The notes: generated from the sequence alone by a model not told the origin. A DNA stretch of 64,000 nucleotides from Hanstruepera ponticola (GCF_012931685.1 NZ_JABANC010000006.1:1-64000), one strand, 5' to 3'; counted from the stretch's first letter, positions 33,917-43,180 are shown. Made by a program: numbers and translations.

Positions 33917-33946
33917 AAAACCCCAGACCGTAAAGTCTGGGGTTTT
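33917..33946 (-). terminator. Terminator of the nif3/coiled-coil operon
   Basis: The 12-bp stem AAAACCCCAGAC / GTCTGGGGTTTT has loop CGTAAA. On the minus strand it is followed by a T run (A run at 33914-33920), placing it after the stop at 33966. Confidence 0.85.
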
Positions 33947-33965
33947 AAGTATTCGTGTGAATGGA

Positions 33966-34745
33966 TTATAGTTTAGCAAACATTTTTTCCATTTTTGTTT
34001 TTTCTTCTTCAGCTAAAGCTGCATCTACCAAAATACGGCCACTATGTTCGTCAGTAATTATTTTTTTACGCGAAGCAATTTCCATTTGAACTTGTGGTGG
34101 AATTGTAAAGAATGATCCACCAGAAGCACCTCTTTCAATTGGCACAACAGCTAATCCATTTTTTACATTGTTTCTTATGCGAGAATACGCAGCAACTAAA
34201 CGCTCTTCAATAGAGTTTTTGTAGTCGTCTGATTTCTTAATTAAAGCTTCTTCCTCTTTTTCAGTTTCGGCTAAAATGGCATCTAACTCACTTTTCTTAT
34301 GCTTAAGATGTGTTTGGCGCTCTTTTAAACGGTCTTTAGTTTCAGCAATAACCTCTTTCTTTTGCTCAATTTGAGCTTTATATTCTTTGATGTTTTTTTC
34401 AGCTAATTGAATTTCCAATTCCTGATATTCAATCTCTTTTGAAATAGAGTTAAACTCACGGTTATTACGAACATTTTTTTGTTGCTCGTTATATTTTTTG
34501 ATTAAGGCTTTAGCCTCTTCAATAAGATTCTTTTTAGAGCTAATATCGTTATTGATGACCTCTAAACTTGCTTCCAGTTTTTCAAATCTGGTGTTTAATC
34601 CAGCAACTTCATCTTCTAAATCACGAACTTCTAAAGGAAGTTCTCCACGAACGTTTCTAATTTCATCGATACGAGAATCGATAAGTTGTAAATCGTATAA
34701 TGCTCTTAAGCGCTCTTCTACAGTTACTTCTTTCTTTTTTGCCAT
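33966..34745 (-). CDS. Coiled-coil protein of the C4-type zinc-ribbon (DUF164) family, zinc ribbon lost
   Basis: This 259-residue protein consists mostly of a long antiparallel coiled coil (about 25-190, rich in Glu/Lys/Leu heptads). Its C-terminus GGSFFTIPPQVQMEIASRKK and DEHSGRILVDAAL lines up with the C4 zinc ribbon of the family, where CxxC pairs are expected. No Cys is present at all, so zinc binding is lost. The gene lies 3 bp after the nif3-like gene, a pairing that is common in this family. Function is unknown; a nucleic-acid-related role is suggested for relatives. Confidence 0.82.
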   Translation of the reverse strand: MAKKKEVTVEERLRALYDLQLIDSRIDEIRNVRGELPLEVRDLEDEVAGLNTRFEKLEASLEVINNDISSKKNLIEEAKALIKKYNEQQKNVRNNREFNSISKEIEYQELEIQLAEKNIKEYKAQIEQKKEVIAETKDRLKERQTHLKHKKSELDAILAETEKEEEALIKKSDDYKNSIEERLVAAYSRIRNNVKNGLAVVPIERGASGGSFFTIPPQVQMEIASRKKIITDEHSGRILVDAALAEEEKTKMEKMFAKL

Positions 34746-34748
34746 ACT

Positions 34749-35843
34749 TTAAAAATACTTAACAGGATTGGTATTGGTCTTTGATAAAACGACTGCAAAA
34801 TTAGTAATTTTTTTTGTAAGATACGTCACTAAAAAGTTTTTTGTGAACTGCTCACTTTCATAATGACCAATATCGGCCAATACGATGTTATTTTCAGCTT
34901 GAAAAAAGTCGTGATATTTTAAGTCGGCTGTCACAAACATGTCAGCACCAGCACGTTTAGCGGCAGAAATAGCAAAACTGCCTGACCCTCCCAAGACAGC
35001 AACTTTACTGATGGGTTTTTCCAATAATTTGGTATGTCTGACGCTTTCAGTATTCATTTTAGCTTTCAACAAGCGCAAAAAATCATTTTCTGATAGCGGT
35101 TTTTCTAACTCACCAATCATACCCATACCAATATTTTGATTGGTATTTTCGAGTGTTACAACCTCATAAGCGACTTCTTCATAAGAGTGATTTTCAAATA
35201 GGGCCTTTAAAACTTTGGACTCGGCATGTTTTGCAAATGTTACTGAAATTTGCGATTCAGGTTCTTGATGCTGTTCCAGTTTCTTGCCTTTTGTAGGATT
35301 GGAATCTTCGTTGCCCTTGTAGGTGCCAGTTCCTTCAACATTGAAACTACACTCGCTGTAGTTGCCAATATTTCCAGCTCCAGCATTAAAAAGTACTTGA
35401 CGCAATGCTTCAGCTTCTGAAATGGGTGCATAGGTCGTCAACTTCTTAATGGTTTGCAATTGCGGAATTAAGGTTTTACGATTATGTAAACCCAATTGTT
35501 CACAAATGATATTATTTACACCTAATTTGGCATTGTCCAAAGCTGTGTGAATGGCATAAATACTTATGTTGTTTTGAATGGCTTTTAAAACAGTGCGTTC
35601 AACATATGTTTTCCCAGTCAGTTTTTTTAAACCTTTGAAAATTATAGGGTGAAAACTAACAATTAAGTTGCAGTTGTTTTCTGTAGCTTCATCTACAACA
35701 GTTTCTAAAGTGTCTAAAGTTACCAATATACCTGTTAGTTTTGCTTGTGAATTACCAACCAAAAGTCCTGTATTGTCAAAATCTTCGGCATAAGCTTGTG
35801 GAGCCAATGTTTCCAAATGATTAATTACATCTTGTATAATCAT
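34749..35843 (-). CDS. Nif3-like dinuclear metal centre protein (YbgI/NIF3 family)
   Basis: This 364-residue protein has the NIF3 fold split by an inserted middle domain (about 130-235), the long form common in Bacteroidota and Firmicutes. Metal-site motifs are IVSFHPIIFKGLKKL, IYAIHTALDNAKLGVNN and the C-terminal DIGHYESEQFTKNFL. It was long annotated as a GTP cyclohydrolase I type 2-like protein; the real substrate is unclear. It is the first gene of an operon with the coiled-coil protein. Confidence 0.88.
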   Translation of the reverse strand: MIIQDVINHLETLAPQAYAEDFDNTGLLVGNSQAKLTGILVTLDTLETVVDEATENNCNLIVSFHPIIFKGLKKLTGKTYVERTVLKAIQNNISIYAIHTALDNAKLGVNNIICEQLGLHNRKTLIPQLQTIKKLTTYAPISEAEALRQVLFNAGAGNIGNYSECSFNVEGTGTYKGNEDSNPTKGKKLEQHQEPESQISVTFAKHAESKVLKALFENHSYEEVAYEVVTLENTNQNIGMGMIGELEKPLSENDFLRLLKAKMNTESVRHTKLLEKPISKVAVLGGSGSFAISAAKRAGADMFVTADLKYHDFFQAENNIVLADIGHYESEQFTKNFLVTYLTKKITNFAVVLSKTNTNPVKYF

Positions 35844-35860
35844 AAATAGTGTATTTCAAA

Positions 35861-35868
35861 CAAAGATA
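35861..35868 (-). promoter_or_regulatory. TATCTTTG -7 box for the nif3-like gene
   Basis: The minus-strand TATCTTTG ends 17 nt before the ATG at 35843 and fits the TAnnTTTG consensus. Confidence 0.5.
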
Positions 35869-35970
35869 AAATTTTTACAAGCATGAATCTCATATTTTAT
35901 AATTGATGAAAAAGGTGTTGTAAAAAAATAATCTTTACTTTGTTTTAAATTATGTGTTATTGTCACAACA

Positions 35971-36981
35971 ATGAGATTTTTAAGAGCCTTACTATTTCCT
36001 GTTGTTCCCATTTACTTTATGGTTACCTGGTTGCGGAATAAATTATATGACTTGGGTTTGAAAAAATCAAAAGCCTATAGTTTCCCTGTTATATGTGTTG
36101 GTAATTTAAGTACAGGAGGCACTGGTAAAACACCCATGGTTGAATATTTGATACGCTTGCTTAAAGAAGACTTTACGCTAGCGACGTTAAGTAGGGGTTA
36201 TGGTAGAGCAACCAAGGGTTTTTTAATGGCTACTGAAAATACTACGGCTCAAACATTGGGTGATGAGCCTTATCAATTTTATCATAAGTTTAAAGAAGAT
36301 GTAGTGGTGGCTGTTGATGAGCAACGGCAACATGGAATATCTCAATTACGAGAATTGCAAAATAAGCCAGATTTAATCATATTGGATGATGCTTTTCAGC
36401 ACAGAAAAGTGAAAGCAGGCATTAATATTTTATTGACCAGTTATCATAATTTATATACAAATGATATTGTTTTGCCAACTGGTAATTTACGAGAGCCAAG
36501 AAAAGGGGCCAAGCGTGCTGATATTATTGTAGTGACTAAATGCCCTTTAGGTGTTTCGGAACATGATAAAGAACGAATCACCAAAGCAATTAATCCTGAA
36601 GAATATCAAATGGTTTTTTTTAGTACCATAGACTATTCAGAAGCGGTTTTTAGTGATTCTGAAACCTTAATGATAAATAGTTTAAAACCATTTACATTGG
36701 TTACAGGAATTGCAAATCCAAAGCCTTTGCTTGAGCAATTAGATAAAAACGGGACAGAGTATGAGCATTTGAATTATAAAGACCATCATAATTTTTCTAG
36801 TGCTGAAATAAAAGTGCTGGAACAAAAAGATGTTATTGTAACCACAGAGAAAGATTACATGCGGTTAAAAACATATAATACTTTGAAAGATAAGTTGTTT
36901 TATCTACCTATTACAACTCGAATTGAAGATTCAGACGTATTTGATAGTAAAGTAATGGAGTTAGTAAAGGGTTGTCATTAA
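35971..36981 (+). CDS. lpxK: Tetraacyldisaccharide 4'-kinase
   Basis: This 336-residue kinase phosphorylates the lipid A precursor at the inner membrane. It has an N-terminal membrane-associated helix (LLFPVVPIYFMVTWL) and the P-loop VGNLSTGGTGKTPMVEYL. LSRGYGRATKGF, GDEPYQFYHKF and ILDDAFQHRKV with the catalytic Asp follow, then DIIVVTKCP. Length is normal. It shows that the organism makes lipid A. Its end is 4 bp from the convergent kinase gene. Confidence 0.95.
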   Translation: MRFLRALLFPVVPIYFMVTWLRNKLYDLGLKKSKAYSFPVICVGNLSTGGTGKTPMVEYLIRLLKEDFTLATLSRGYGRATKGFLMATENTTAQTLGDEPYQFYHKFKEDVVVAVDEQRQHGISQLRELQNKPDLIILDDAFQHRKVKAGINILLTSYHNLYTNDIVLPTGNLREPRKGAKRADIIVVTKCPLGVSEHDKERITKAINPEEYQMVFFSTIDYSEAVFSDSETLMINSLKPFTLVTGIANPKPLLEQLDKNGTEYEHLNYKDHHNFSSAEIKVLEQKDVIVTTEKDYMRLKTYNTLKDKLFYLPITTRIEDSDVFDSKVMELVKGCH

Positions 36982-36985
36982 TCAA

Positions 36986-39211
36986 TTAAGCCGATTCCGT
37001 TTTGCCTCCAATAAGTGCTTCGTATAATTTTTTCTCGAAATCTTCTTGCTTGAATGGTTTTGAAATAATATCAGTAAATCCGGCTTCGTCAAACTCATGC
37101 ATTTTGTCTTCTAGGGTGACAGCAGTAAGTGCGAAAATGGTTATATTCTTATCAAACCCACGAATAAGTTTAGTAGCTTCGAGTCCGCTAATGCCTGGCA
37201 TATGAATGTCCATTAATATTACATCATAAGTGGTTTCTTTAGCTTTGCTAACAGCATCTTCACCATTATCAACAACCTCACAATTAAGCTTCATTTTATT
37301 CAAAATCTTTTTAGTAATCATTTGATTGATTTTGTTGTCTTCAACGACTAATATTTTAATGTTGCTTAATTCCAATTCGTCAATATTATTAAAATATTCA
37401 ACTTTTTTAGGCTTGGCTACTGCTTCAGCATATTTAACTGGTATCTCAAAAGTAAAAGTTGAGCCTTTGCCAAGTTCACTCTTTAAATAAATTTTACCTT
37501 TTAGTATTTCAATAAGTCCTTTAACAATGGATAAACCTAAACCAGTACCACCATATTTTCGGTTAATTTGAATAGAACCTTGGGCGAAGCTTTCAAAAAG
37601 CATTTCTTGTTTTTCCTTACTAATACCTATACCATTATCTTCAATTTCAAAACGTACCAGATAATTATCACCATCCTGCTTTAACTTATAAGCTCTAACC
37701 CAGATATCGCCATCTTTTGTAAATTTAATAGAATTACCTATTAAATTAATTAATATCTGCGATATTTTAAGCTGATCTGCATTAAAAGTTTCAGGTAAGT
37801 CACTATCATACTCAAAATGCATTTGGATGTTGTTGTCCAATGCAGAATTGTTTAGGGCAGCAATAACATTGGTTATTTTTTTCTTCAGGTTGAAGTTTTC
37901 AGGTTCAATATCAACTTTGTTGGCTTCTATTTTATTTATCTGTAAAATATCATTGATAAAGGTTAATAAATATTCTCCAGAAAATTTTAATGATTTTAAA
38001 TGCTGAAGTTGATTAGGTTTTGGATCTTCATCCAATAGCATATTGGTCAAGCCTGTCACAGCGTAAAGTGGTGTGCGTAACTCGTGAGTTACAGTTGAAA
38101 GGAAATTGGCTTTTGTTTTAGAGGCTAATTCAGCTTTTTCTTTTGCAATTATAAGCTCGCCATTTTTTTTATGGAGCATATTGTTGGTCTTGAGCCTAAT
38201 ATTGTTGTTCTTATATAAAGAAAGTGTCAAAAGTGATAGAATGGTAATTAAAGCAATACTCAAAATAGTTGTCAGTTTACTCAAGCTATTGGCTTCTTTT
38301 TGTTCTTCTAAATCGGCAGCTTGCTGTTTTTGAAATTCCGTTTGGTTATTAAGCAATACCTGAATGCGCTTTTCAGGAGATAAACTTTCTCGCTTCAACT
38401 CTAGCAGTGAATCAGAAAGTGTCATGTGTTGTTTTAAGAAAGCATTTGATTCCTTATAGTTGCCAATTATTTGATTGATGTCAGATAATACCAGAAAACC
38501 GTTAGATAGAACTGTATTAAACCCATATTCTTTGGCTATTTTTAAGCCATCATTTGCTGTTTGTAAACCAACATCTGTTTGACCCAGTTTTACCAATGCA
38601 TAACCATTGTAAATCATGGCACTACTTTTAATTTTGTTAAGTTCGTAGCGAGTTGCCAGTGATATGGATTTTTCTAATTGTTTTTTTGCATTATTAAAAT
38701 CCTCTAACTTGATAAGCGTTTTTCCTTCATAGAGTAGTACTTCGGACACAAAATCATTGAGTCCTTCTTGTTCAAATAAAGATTTTGAAGAGATAAAATA
38801 ATCTAAAGCTTGGCGGTAATCTTTTTTACTGCTGTAAACATTACCCAAAACCTTGTAAGTTTCGGCTAAATTCACATCGTCTTTGGCTAATCTTTGAATC
38901 TCATTAGCTTTAAAAAGGCTTACTAAAGCATCATCAGGCTCTTCAATAATATATTGAAGCTTGCCCATTTTAGAGTAAATAATACCTATACTTTTTTTAC
39001 TACTAATCTGTTCAGCGAGAACAAGCGCATCTTCAAGCTTTTTTTGAGCCTCAAAATAATCGCTGTTTTCAATGTCTTTTTGTGCCTGATCAATCTTATA
39101 ATCAATACTAATTTGTATAGTTTCAGGATCCTCACTTATTTCATTTTGTGATGAAATACTGATGCTAAACAAGCATATAATAGCACATATATATTTTGTA
39201 ATCTGGGACAT
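36986..39211 (-). CDS. TPR hybrid sensor histidine kinase/response regulator (paralogue)
   Basis: This 741-residue protein has the same plan as the protein at 19391-21655. It has a signal peptide (CAIICLFSISISSQ), periplasmic TPR helices (about 25-285), one membrane span (LTTILSIALITILSLLTLSLY) and a HisKA domain with His at about 376 in TVTHELRTPLYAV. A HATPase follows with N box LIGNSIKF, DNGIGIS and GTGLGLSIVKG. A C-terminal REC domain has acceptor Asp at about 668 in VILMDIHMPGISG. ATG 39211 (MSQITKYI) is preferred over TTG 39235, which would weaken the signal peptide. There is no output domain and no adjacent partner. Confidence 0.9.
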   Translation of the reverse strand: MSQITKYICAIICLFSISISSQNEISEDPETIQISIDYKIDQAQKDIENSDYFEAQKKLEDALVLAEQISSKKSIGIIYSKMGKLQYIIEEPDDALVSLFKANEIQRLAKDDVNLAETYKVLGNVYSSKKDYRQALDYFISSKSLFEQEGLNDFVSEVLLYEGKTLIKLEDFNNAKKQLEKSISLATRYELNKIKSSAMIYNGYALVKLGQTDVGLQTANDGLKIAKEYGFNTVLSNGFLVLSDINQIIGNYKESNAFLKQHMTLSDSLLELKRESLSPEKRIQVLLNNQTEFQKQQAADLEEQKEANSLSKLTTILSIALITILSLLTLSLYKNNNIRLKTNNMLHKKNGELIIAKEKAELASKTKANFLSTVTHELRTPLYAVTGLTNMLLDEDPKPNQLQHLKSLKFSGEYLLTFINDILQINKIEANKVDIEPENFNLKKKITNVIAALNNSALDNNIQMHFEYDSDLPETFNADQLKISQILINLIGNSIKFTKDGDIWVRAYKLKQDGDNYLVRFEIEDNGIGISKEKQEMLFESFAQGSIQINRKYGGTGLGLSIVKGLIEILKGKIYLKSELGKGSTFTFEIPVKYAEAVAKPKKVEYFNNIDELELSNIKILVVEDNKINQMITKKILNKMKLNCEVVDNGEDAVSKAKETTYDVILMDIHMPGISGLEATKLIRGFDKNITIFALTAVTLEDKMHEFDEAGFTDIISKPFKQEDFEKKLYEALIGGKTESA

Positions 39212-39259
39212 TTTATTATTACTATATATCGACAAATATAAATATTTATTCGATAAAAG

Positions 39260-40258
39260 TCACTTTTTTATCGATAAATTGCAAATTAAATCAATAATTC
39301 TTTGAGAATAGGCAGTTTCATTATCATACCATCCAATGATTTTTACCATGTTTCCGATAACAGAAGTCATTTGAGAATCAAATATACAAGAATGGGTATT
39401 TCCAACAATATCAATGGAAACGATTGGATCTTCGGTGTAGGCAAGAATATTTTTTAAATAGCCTTCAGAAGCTGATTTAAAGGCTTTGTTGATATTTTCA
39501 ATCGATGTTTCTTCTTTAACGTTAAAAGTAATATCGGTTAGAGAACCATTGGCTACAGGAACACGAATACCGCATCCGCCAATAACATCAGATAGTTCTG
39601 GGAATATTTTTGTTAGTGCTTTCGCTGCACCTGTTGTAGTTGGAACAATAGATTGACCGGCTGCCCTTGCACGCCTTAAGTCTTTGTGTGGTTGATCGTG
39701 CAGACTTTGATCGGTTGTGTAGGAGTGAACTGTAGTAATGTAGGCTTGCTTAACACCACATAATTTATTTACAACATCAATCATTGGCGCAGCGTTGTTG
39801 GTAGTACAGGAGGCATTTGAAATAATTTTTTCAGTACCATCCAGACTATCATCATTTATTCCAAGTACAATCGTTTTTATGTCATCTTCTAACGGTGGAA
39901 CGCTTAAAATAACCTGTTTGGCTCCATTGGTTAAATGCTTATTGAGGGCTTTAGAAGTTTTAAATTTCCCGGTAGCTTCTATAACGATATCAACTTTATT
40001 GGATTTCCAATCTATATCTTTCGGATGTTTGTGATTTGACAGCCGAATTTTTTGGCTATTGACTATAATATGATTTTCGTCGTAAGATAGGTTTTGATTG
40101 AAAATACGGTGAATGCTGTCATATTTTAATAAATGACTTAAGGTTTTACTGTCAGTCAGGTCATTAATGGCAACAACCTTAAGTTCCGTATGGTCTTGTA
40201 AAAGTCGAAATACTCTTCGGCCAATACGCCCAAAACCATTTATTCCTATGCGAATCAT
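39260..40258 (-). CDS. gap: Type I glyceraldehyde-3-phosphate dehydrogenase
   Basis: This 332-residue dehydrogenase has NAD-binding GINGFGRIGRRVFRLL, the catalytic Cys in NASCTTNNAAPMID, the His-bearing TVHSYTTDQSLHD and the phosphate-site RRARAAGQSIVPTTTGAAK. The residues after SCTTN are NAAP rather than the usual CLAP, as in some secondary GAPDHs. The enzyme carries out the glycolytic or gluconeogenic oxidation step; whether it is the main isoform cannot be told here. Its ATG overlaps the lipA stop by one base (TAATG), so translation is coupled to lipA. Confidence 0.92.
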   Translation of the reverse strand: MIRIGINGFGRIGRRVFRLLQDHTELKVVAINDLTDSKTLSHLLKYDSIHRIFNQNLSYDENHIIVNSQKIRLSNHKHPKDIDWKSNKVDIVIEATGKFKTSKALNKHLTNGAKQVILSVPPLEDDIKTIVLGINDDSLDGTEKIISNASCTTNNAAPMIDVVNKLCGVKQAYITTVHSYTTDQSLHDQPHKDLRRARAAGQSIVPTTTGAAKALTKIFPELSDVIGGCGIRVPVANGSLTDITFNVKEETSIENINKAFKSASEGYLKNILAYTEDPIVSIDIVGNTHSCIFDSQMTSVIGNMVKIIGWYDNETAYSQRIIDLICNLSIKK

Positions 40259-41136
40259 TAATTAATATGTTTTTGAGCTTTGTAGGAAGATCTCACTAGT
40301 GCGCTACTTTCTACATGTCTGAAACCCAAGTCTAGACCAATTTTCTTGTATTCTTCAAATTGGTCTGGCATGATAAACCGTTTTACGGGTAAATGTTTTT
40401 TACTAGGTTGCAAATATTGCCCAATGGTGACAACATCAACATCATTTGCTTTTAAGTCGTGAAGGGTTTCAATGACTTCTTCTCTGGTTTCTCCTAAACC
40501 GAGCATAATACCAGATTTGGTTCGTCTTTGTCCTTGTTCTTTTAAATATTTTAAAACACCTAAACTTCTATCGTATTTTGCTTGAATACGCACTTCACGT
40601 GTTAACCTACGAACGGTTTCAATATTATGTGATACAACTTCTGGAGCAACTTCAATAATTCTATCAATATGTCTCTCTATGCCTTGAAAATCAGGAATTA
40701 AAGTTTCTAAAGTGGTTTCAGGATTCATCCGCCTGACTGCTTTTACAGTTTCAGCCCACATAATGCTACCCATATCTTTTAGGTCATCACGATCCACACT
40801 GGTTAAAACAGCATGTTTTATTTTCATGATTTTTATGGAGCGGGCTACTTTTTCTGGTTCATCCCAATCAACTGTTTCAGGTCTTCCAGTTTTTACACCA
40901 CAAAAACCACATGATCTGGTACAAATATTTCCCAAAATCATAAAAGTAGCTGTGCCTTCTCCCCAACATTCACCCATGTTTGGACAACTACCCGATGTGC
41001 AGATGGTATTAAGATTGTATTTATCTACCAACCCTCTTAATTCGGTGTATTTCTTACCAGTTGGTAATTTTACACGTAACCATTTTGGTTTGGGTTCACG
41101 GCCAGGTAATATATTTGATTTTGTTTCAGTCTTCAT
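40258..41136 (-). CDS. lipA: Lipoyl synthase
   Basis: This 292-residue radical-SAM enzyme inserts sulfur into octanoyl-lipoyl domains. The auxiliary cluster motif is [12 protein letters not shown], the radical-SAM cluster motif is CTRSCGFC, and the C-terminal serine motif is [21 protein letters not shown] and [15 protein letters not shown] are also typical. The enzyme serves the pyruvate dehydrogenase complex and glycine cleavage (gcvP lies further right). It is the first gene of a unit with gap, with a good promoter box at 41155-41162. Confidence 0.96.
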   Translation of the reverse strand: MKTETKSNILPGREPKPKWLRVKLPTGKKYTELRGLVDKYNLNTICTSGSCPNMGECWGEGTATFMILGNICTRSCGFCGVKTGRPETVDWDEPEKVARSIKIMKIKHAVLTSVDRDDLKDMGSIMWAETVKAVRRMNPETTLETLIPDFQGIERHIDRIIEVAPEVVSHNIETVRRLTREVRIQAKYDRSLGVLKYLKEQGQRRTKSGIMLGLGETREEVIETLHDLKANDVDVVTIGQYLQPSKKHLPVKRFIMPDQFEEYKKIGLDLGFRHVESSALVRSSYKAQKHIN

Positions 41137-41154
41137 ATACTATTAATTGCGCGG

Positions 41155-41162
41155 CAAAGATA
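41155..41162 (-). promoter_or_regulatory. TATCTTTG -7 box for lipA
   Basis: The minus-strand TATCTTTG ends 18 nt before the ATG at 41136. This is a full consensus match. Confidence 0.5.
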
Positions 41163-41220
41163 CAAAACTAATATCTTAAATGTTGTTTTTGAGTATTAAG
41201 ACCTTTGTGTTTAAGAAGTC

Positions 41221-41775
41221 TTAATCTGACTTTTTTTGAATGATTTCAGCCAATAATTTTTTGGCACGTAGCAGCTTGACCTTTATATTATTCATAGGTT
41301 CATCAAGCTGATGAGAGATTTCTTTATAGCTTAATTCCTGAAAGTATCTTAAATTAATAACTTCCTGGTAATGCGGTTTTAATTTTTTTATATCGCGAAG
41401 TAATTTTGCTAGATTCTGATCTGTAATGAGTTTGTCCTCGGGTGAAGGTGATTCGTCTAAAACATCATAATACTCCTCATCATGGGTATTTGTAATACTT
41501 TGAGAAATGGAGTTTTTTTCTTTTCTGACTAAATCAATGTGTATGTTTTTGGAAATGGTAATAAGCCAAGTTTTAAATTTATAGTCACTATTGTAAGTTT
41601 CTATCTTATCAAAGGCTTTAGAAAAAGCCTGAATTGTGATGTCCTCTGCATCATTTTCATTTTGGGTGCGTTTCAATTGAAAACCGTAAACATCATCCCA
41701 AAAGGTGTCTAGTAAAAAATTAAAAGCCTTTTGATTGTTCTGTTTGGCTTTTAGGATTGCTTCTTTTATTTCCAA
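41221..41775 (-). CDS. RNA polymerase ECF sigma factor
   Basis: This 184-residue sigma-70 family protein has region 2 (FWDDVYGFQLKRTQNENDAEDI, split here as VYGFQLKRTQ then DAEDITIQAFSKAF, and KFKTWLITISKN) and region 4 (HYQEVINLRYFQELSYKEIS with helix-turn-helix MNNIKVKLLRAKK). It has no visible anti-sigma partner. The start is a TTG at 41775 inside the end of the glycosyltransferase gene (10-bp overlap), which implies coupled translation. Target genes cannot be named. Confidence 0.87.
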   Translation of the reverse strand: MEIKEAILKAKQNNQKAFNFLLDTFWDDVYGFQLKRTQNENDAEDITIQAFSKAFDKIETYNSDYKFKTWLITISKNIHIDLVRKEKNSISQSITNTHDEEYYDVLDESPSPEDKLITDQNLAKLLRDIKKLKPHYQEVINLRYFQELSYKEISHQLDEPMNNIKVKLLRAKKLLAEIIQKKSD

Positions 41776-42875
41776 TGTCTAGGTTTTGAGATAAGGTTTG
41801 ATATAAATATAGTCAATTGAAAAGCAACTAAAAAGAAATCGAACAAAGGAAGGAAAAAGATGATGTCCTTTTCATCCAATTTTTTTGATGCTCCAAAAAA
41901 AACAATGTATTGAATTAAGATACGTAGTAAGAAAAGTGTTAAGACAATTTCCCATTTAAACAGTAAAATCAACAGTAGAATGCCCAATAGCCAAAACCCT
42001 AATTGTGATAAGTAATAAAAAGCAAGAATAAATTTGTGATTGGTTTTATAATGATTTGCTGTAGTGATATGTCTCTTTTTTTGGTTTATCCAGTCTTTAA
42101 AAGATGTTTTTGGTGTTGATATAGTGAAACTATCAGGTGAAAGACTAATGGCAGTATTTTCTGAATTAGCGATTTGATTTATAAAAAGGTCGTCATCTCC
42201 AGATTTTATATGCATATGAGACATAAAACCACTCGCTTCAAAAAAAGCATTTTTTGTATAAGCTAAATTTCTACCAACACCCATATATGGGATTCCTATT
42301 TTTGCCCAAGAAAAATATTGCATTGCAGTGAGCATTGTCTCGAACCTTATAAGTTTATTTAATAAGGAATTTTTAATTTTAGCATAAGCACCATAACCTA
42401 AAACAATATTTTTGCCAGATTGGAATTGTGAACTCATTTCTCGAATCCAATTGTTCGATCTAGGTTTACAGTCAGCATCAATAAATAATAAGTAGGGATG
42501 TTTTGAAGCTTTAATCCCTAGTGTTAATGCATATTTTTTATTTGCCCAAAAAGCCTCGTTATTTTTAACGTTTACAATTTTTATGTTTTTATACTTATTG
42601 GCAAAATCTTCCATAACAAGTAGGCTATCATCATGGGAAGCATCATTAATTAAAACCACTTCAAAGTTGGCGTAGTTTTGTTCCAATATGGATGGTAGGA
42701 AATTTTTTAGGTTTTCTTCCTCATTTTTTGCACAAACAATGACTGAAATAGATAACTCTTTTATTGGAGTGCTAAAAGCTTTATGAAAGCTAATTTTGGT
42801 AAAAACAATTAAGAAATATAATATTTGAAAGCATACTAATACAATAAATACATAGAAAAGTAAGCTTAAAACCAT
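41766..42875 (-). CDS. Membrane glycosyltransferase family 2
   Basis: This 369-residue protein has an N-terminal membrane helix (about 5-27), a GT2 domain and three C-terminal membrane segments (about 275-355). GT-A motifs are SVIVCAKNEEENL, LINDASHDDSLL, LLFIDADCKPRS (DxD) and KSGDDDLFINQ. INQKKRHITTA stands near the expected QxxRW site. It probably builds an envelope polysaccharide or glycolipid on the cytosolic face. The ECF sigma gene overlaps its end. Confidence 0.87.
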   Translation of the reverse strand: MVLSLLFYVFIVLVCFQILYFLIVFTKISFHKAFSTPIKELSISVIVCAKNEEENLKNFLPSILEQNYANFEVVLINDASHDDSLLVMEDFANKYKNIKIVNVKNNEAFWANKKYALTLGIKASKHPYLLFIDADCKPRSNNWIREMSSQFQSGKNIVLGYGAYAKIKNSLLNKLIRFETMLTAMQYFSWAKIGIPYMGVGRNLAYTKNAFFEASGFMSHMHIKSGDDDLFINQIANSENTAISLSPDSFTISTPKTSFKDWINQKKRHITTANHYKTNHKFILAFYYLSQLGFWLLGILLLILLFKWEIVLTLFLLRILIQYIVFFGASKKLDEKDIIFFLPLFDFFLVAFQLTIFISNLISKPRHWK

Positions 42876-42886
42876 AAGCGTATAAA

Positions 42887-43090
42887 CTAGGAATGTTGCG
42901 GTTCGTTACAACTATCAAATTGATCAGGTGTTTTTCCGCAAAAGCCACAAGCCTCACCTTCTTTATTTAGCATAGGGTTTTGGCTGGCACATGTTCCAGC
43001 AAATTCTCCATTTTTTTTTGCCCATAGCTTAATAGCAATTCCTGCTATAGCAATCCCAAGCAAAACTAATGTTATTAAAAGAAGTTTCAT
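42887..43090 (-). CDS. Small Cys-rich membrane or secreted protein
   Basis: This 67-residue protein has one N-terminal hydrophobic helix (LLLITLVLLGIAIAGIAI) followed by a short domain with four Cys: GTCASQNP, EACGFCGKTPDQF and DSCNEP. The CxxC could bind a metal or cycle as a thiol pair. Similar small proteins occur in other flavobacteria without known function. The gene lies 11 bp upstream of the glycosyltransferase gene and probably shares its transcript. Confidence 0.75.
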   Translation of the reverse strand: MKLLLITLVLLGIAIAGIAIKLWAKKNGEFAGTCASQNPMLNKEGEACGFCGKTPDQFDSCNEPQHS

Positions 43091-43106
43091 TATTTATGAT
43101 TTTTTG

Positions 43107-43114
43107 CAAAGATA
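43107..43114 (-). promoter_or_regulatory. TATCTTTG -7 box for the small Cys-rich gene and GT2/sigma operon
   Basis: The minus-strand TATCTTTG ends 16 nt before the ATG at 43090. It follows directly after the terminator of the upstream sigma/anti-sigma unit. Confidence 0.5.
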
Positions 43115-43165
43115 ATATATAAAAAAAAACAAGCCTTGCTTTTCACTGAAAAACAAGGCTTGTTT
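43115..43165 (-). terminator. Terminator after the anti-sigma gene
   Basis: The 12-bp perfect stem AAACAAGCCTTG / CAAGGCTTGTTT (43127-43138 and 43154-43165) is followed on the minus strand by a T run. It lies 15 bp beyond the stop at 43181. Confidence 0.88.
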
Positions 43166-43180
43166 GATGAAATTATAAAA

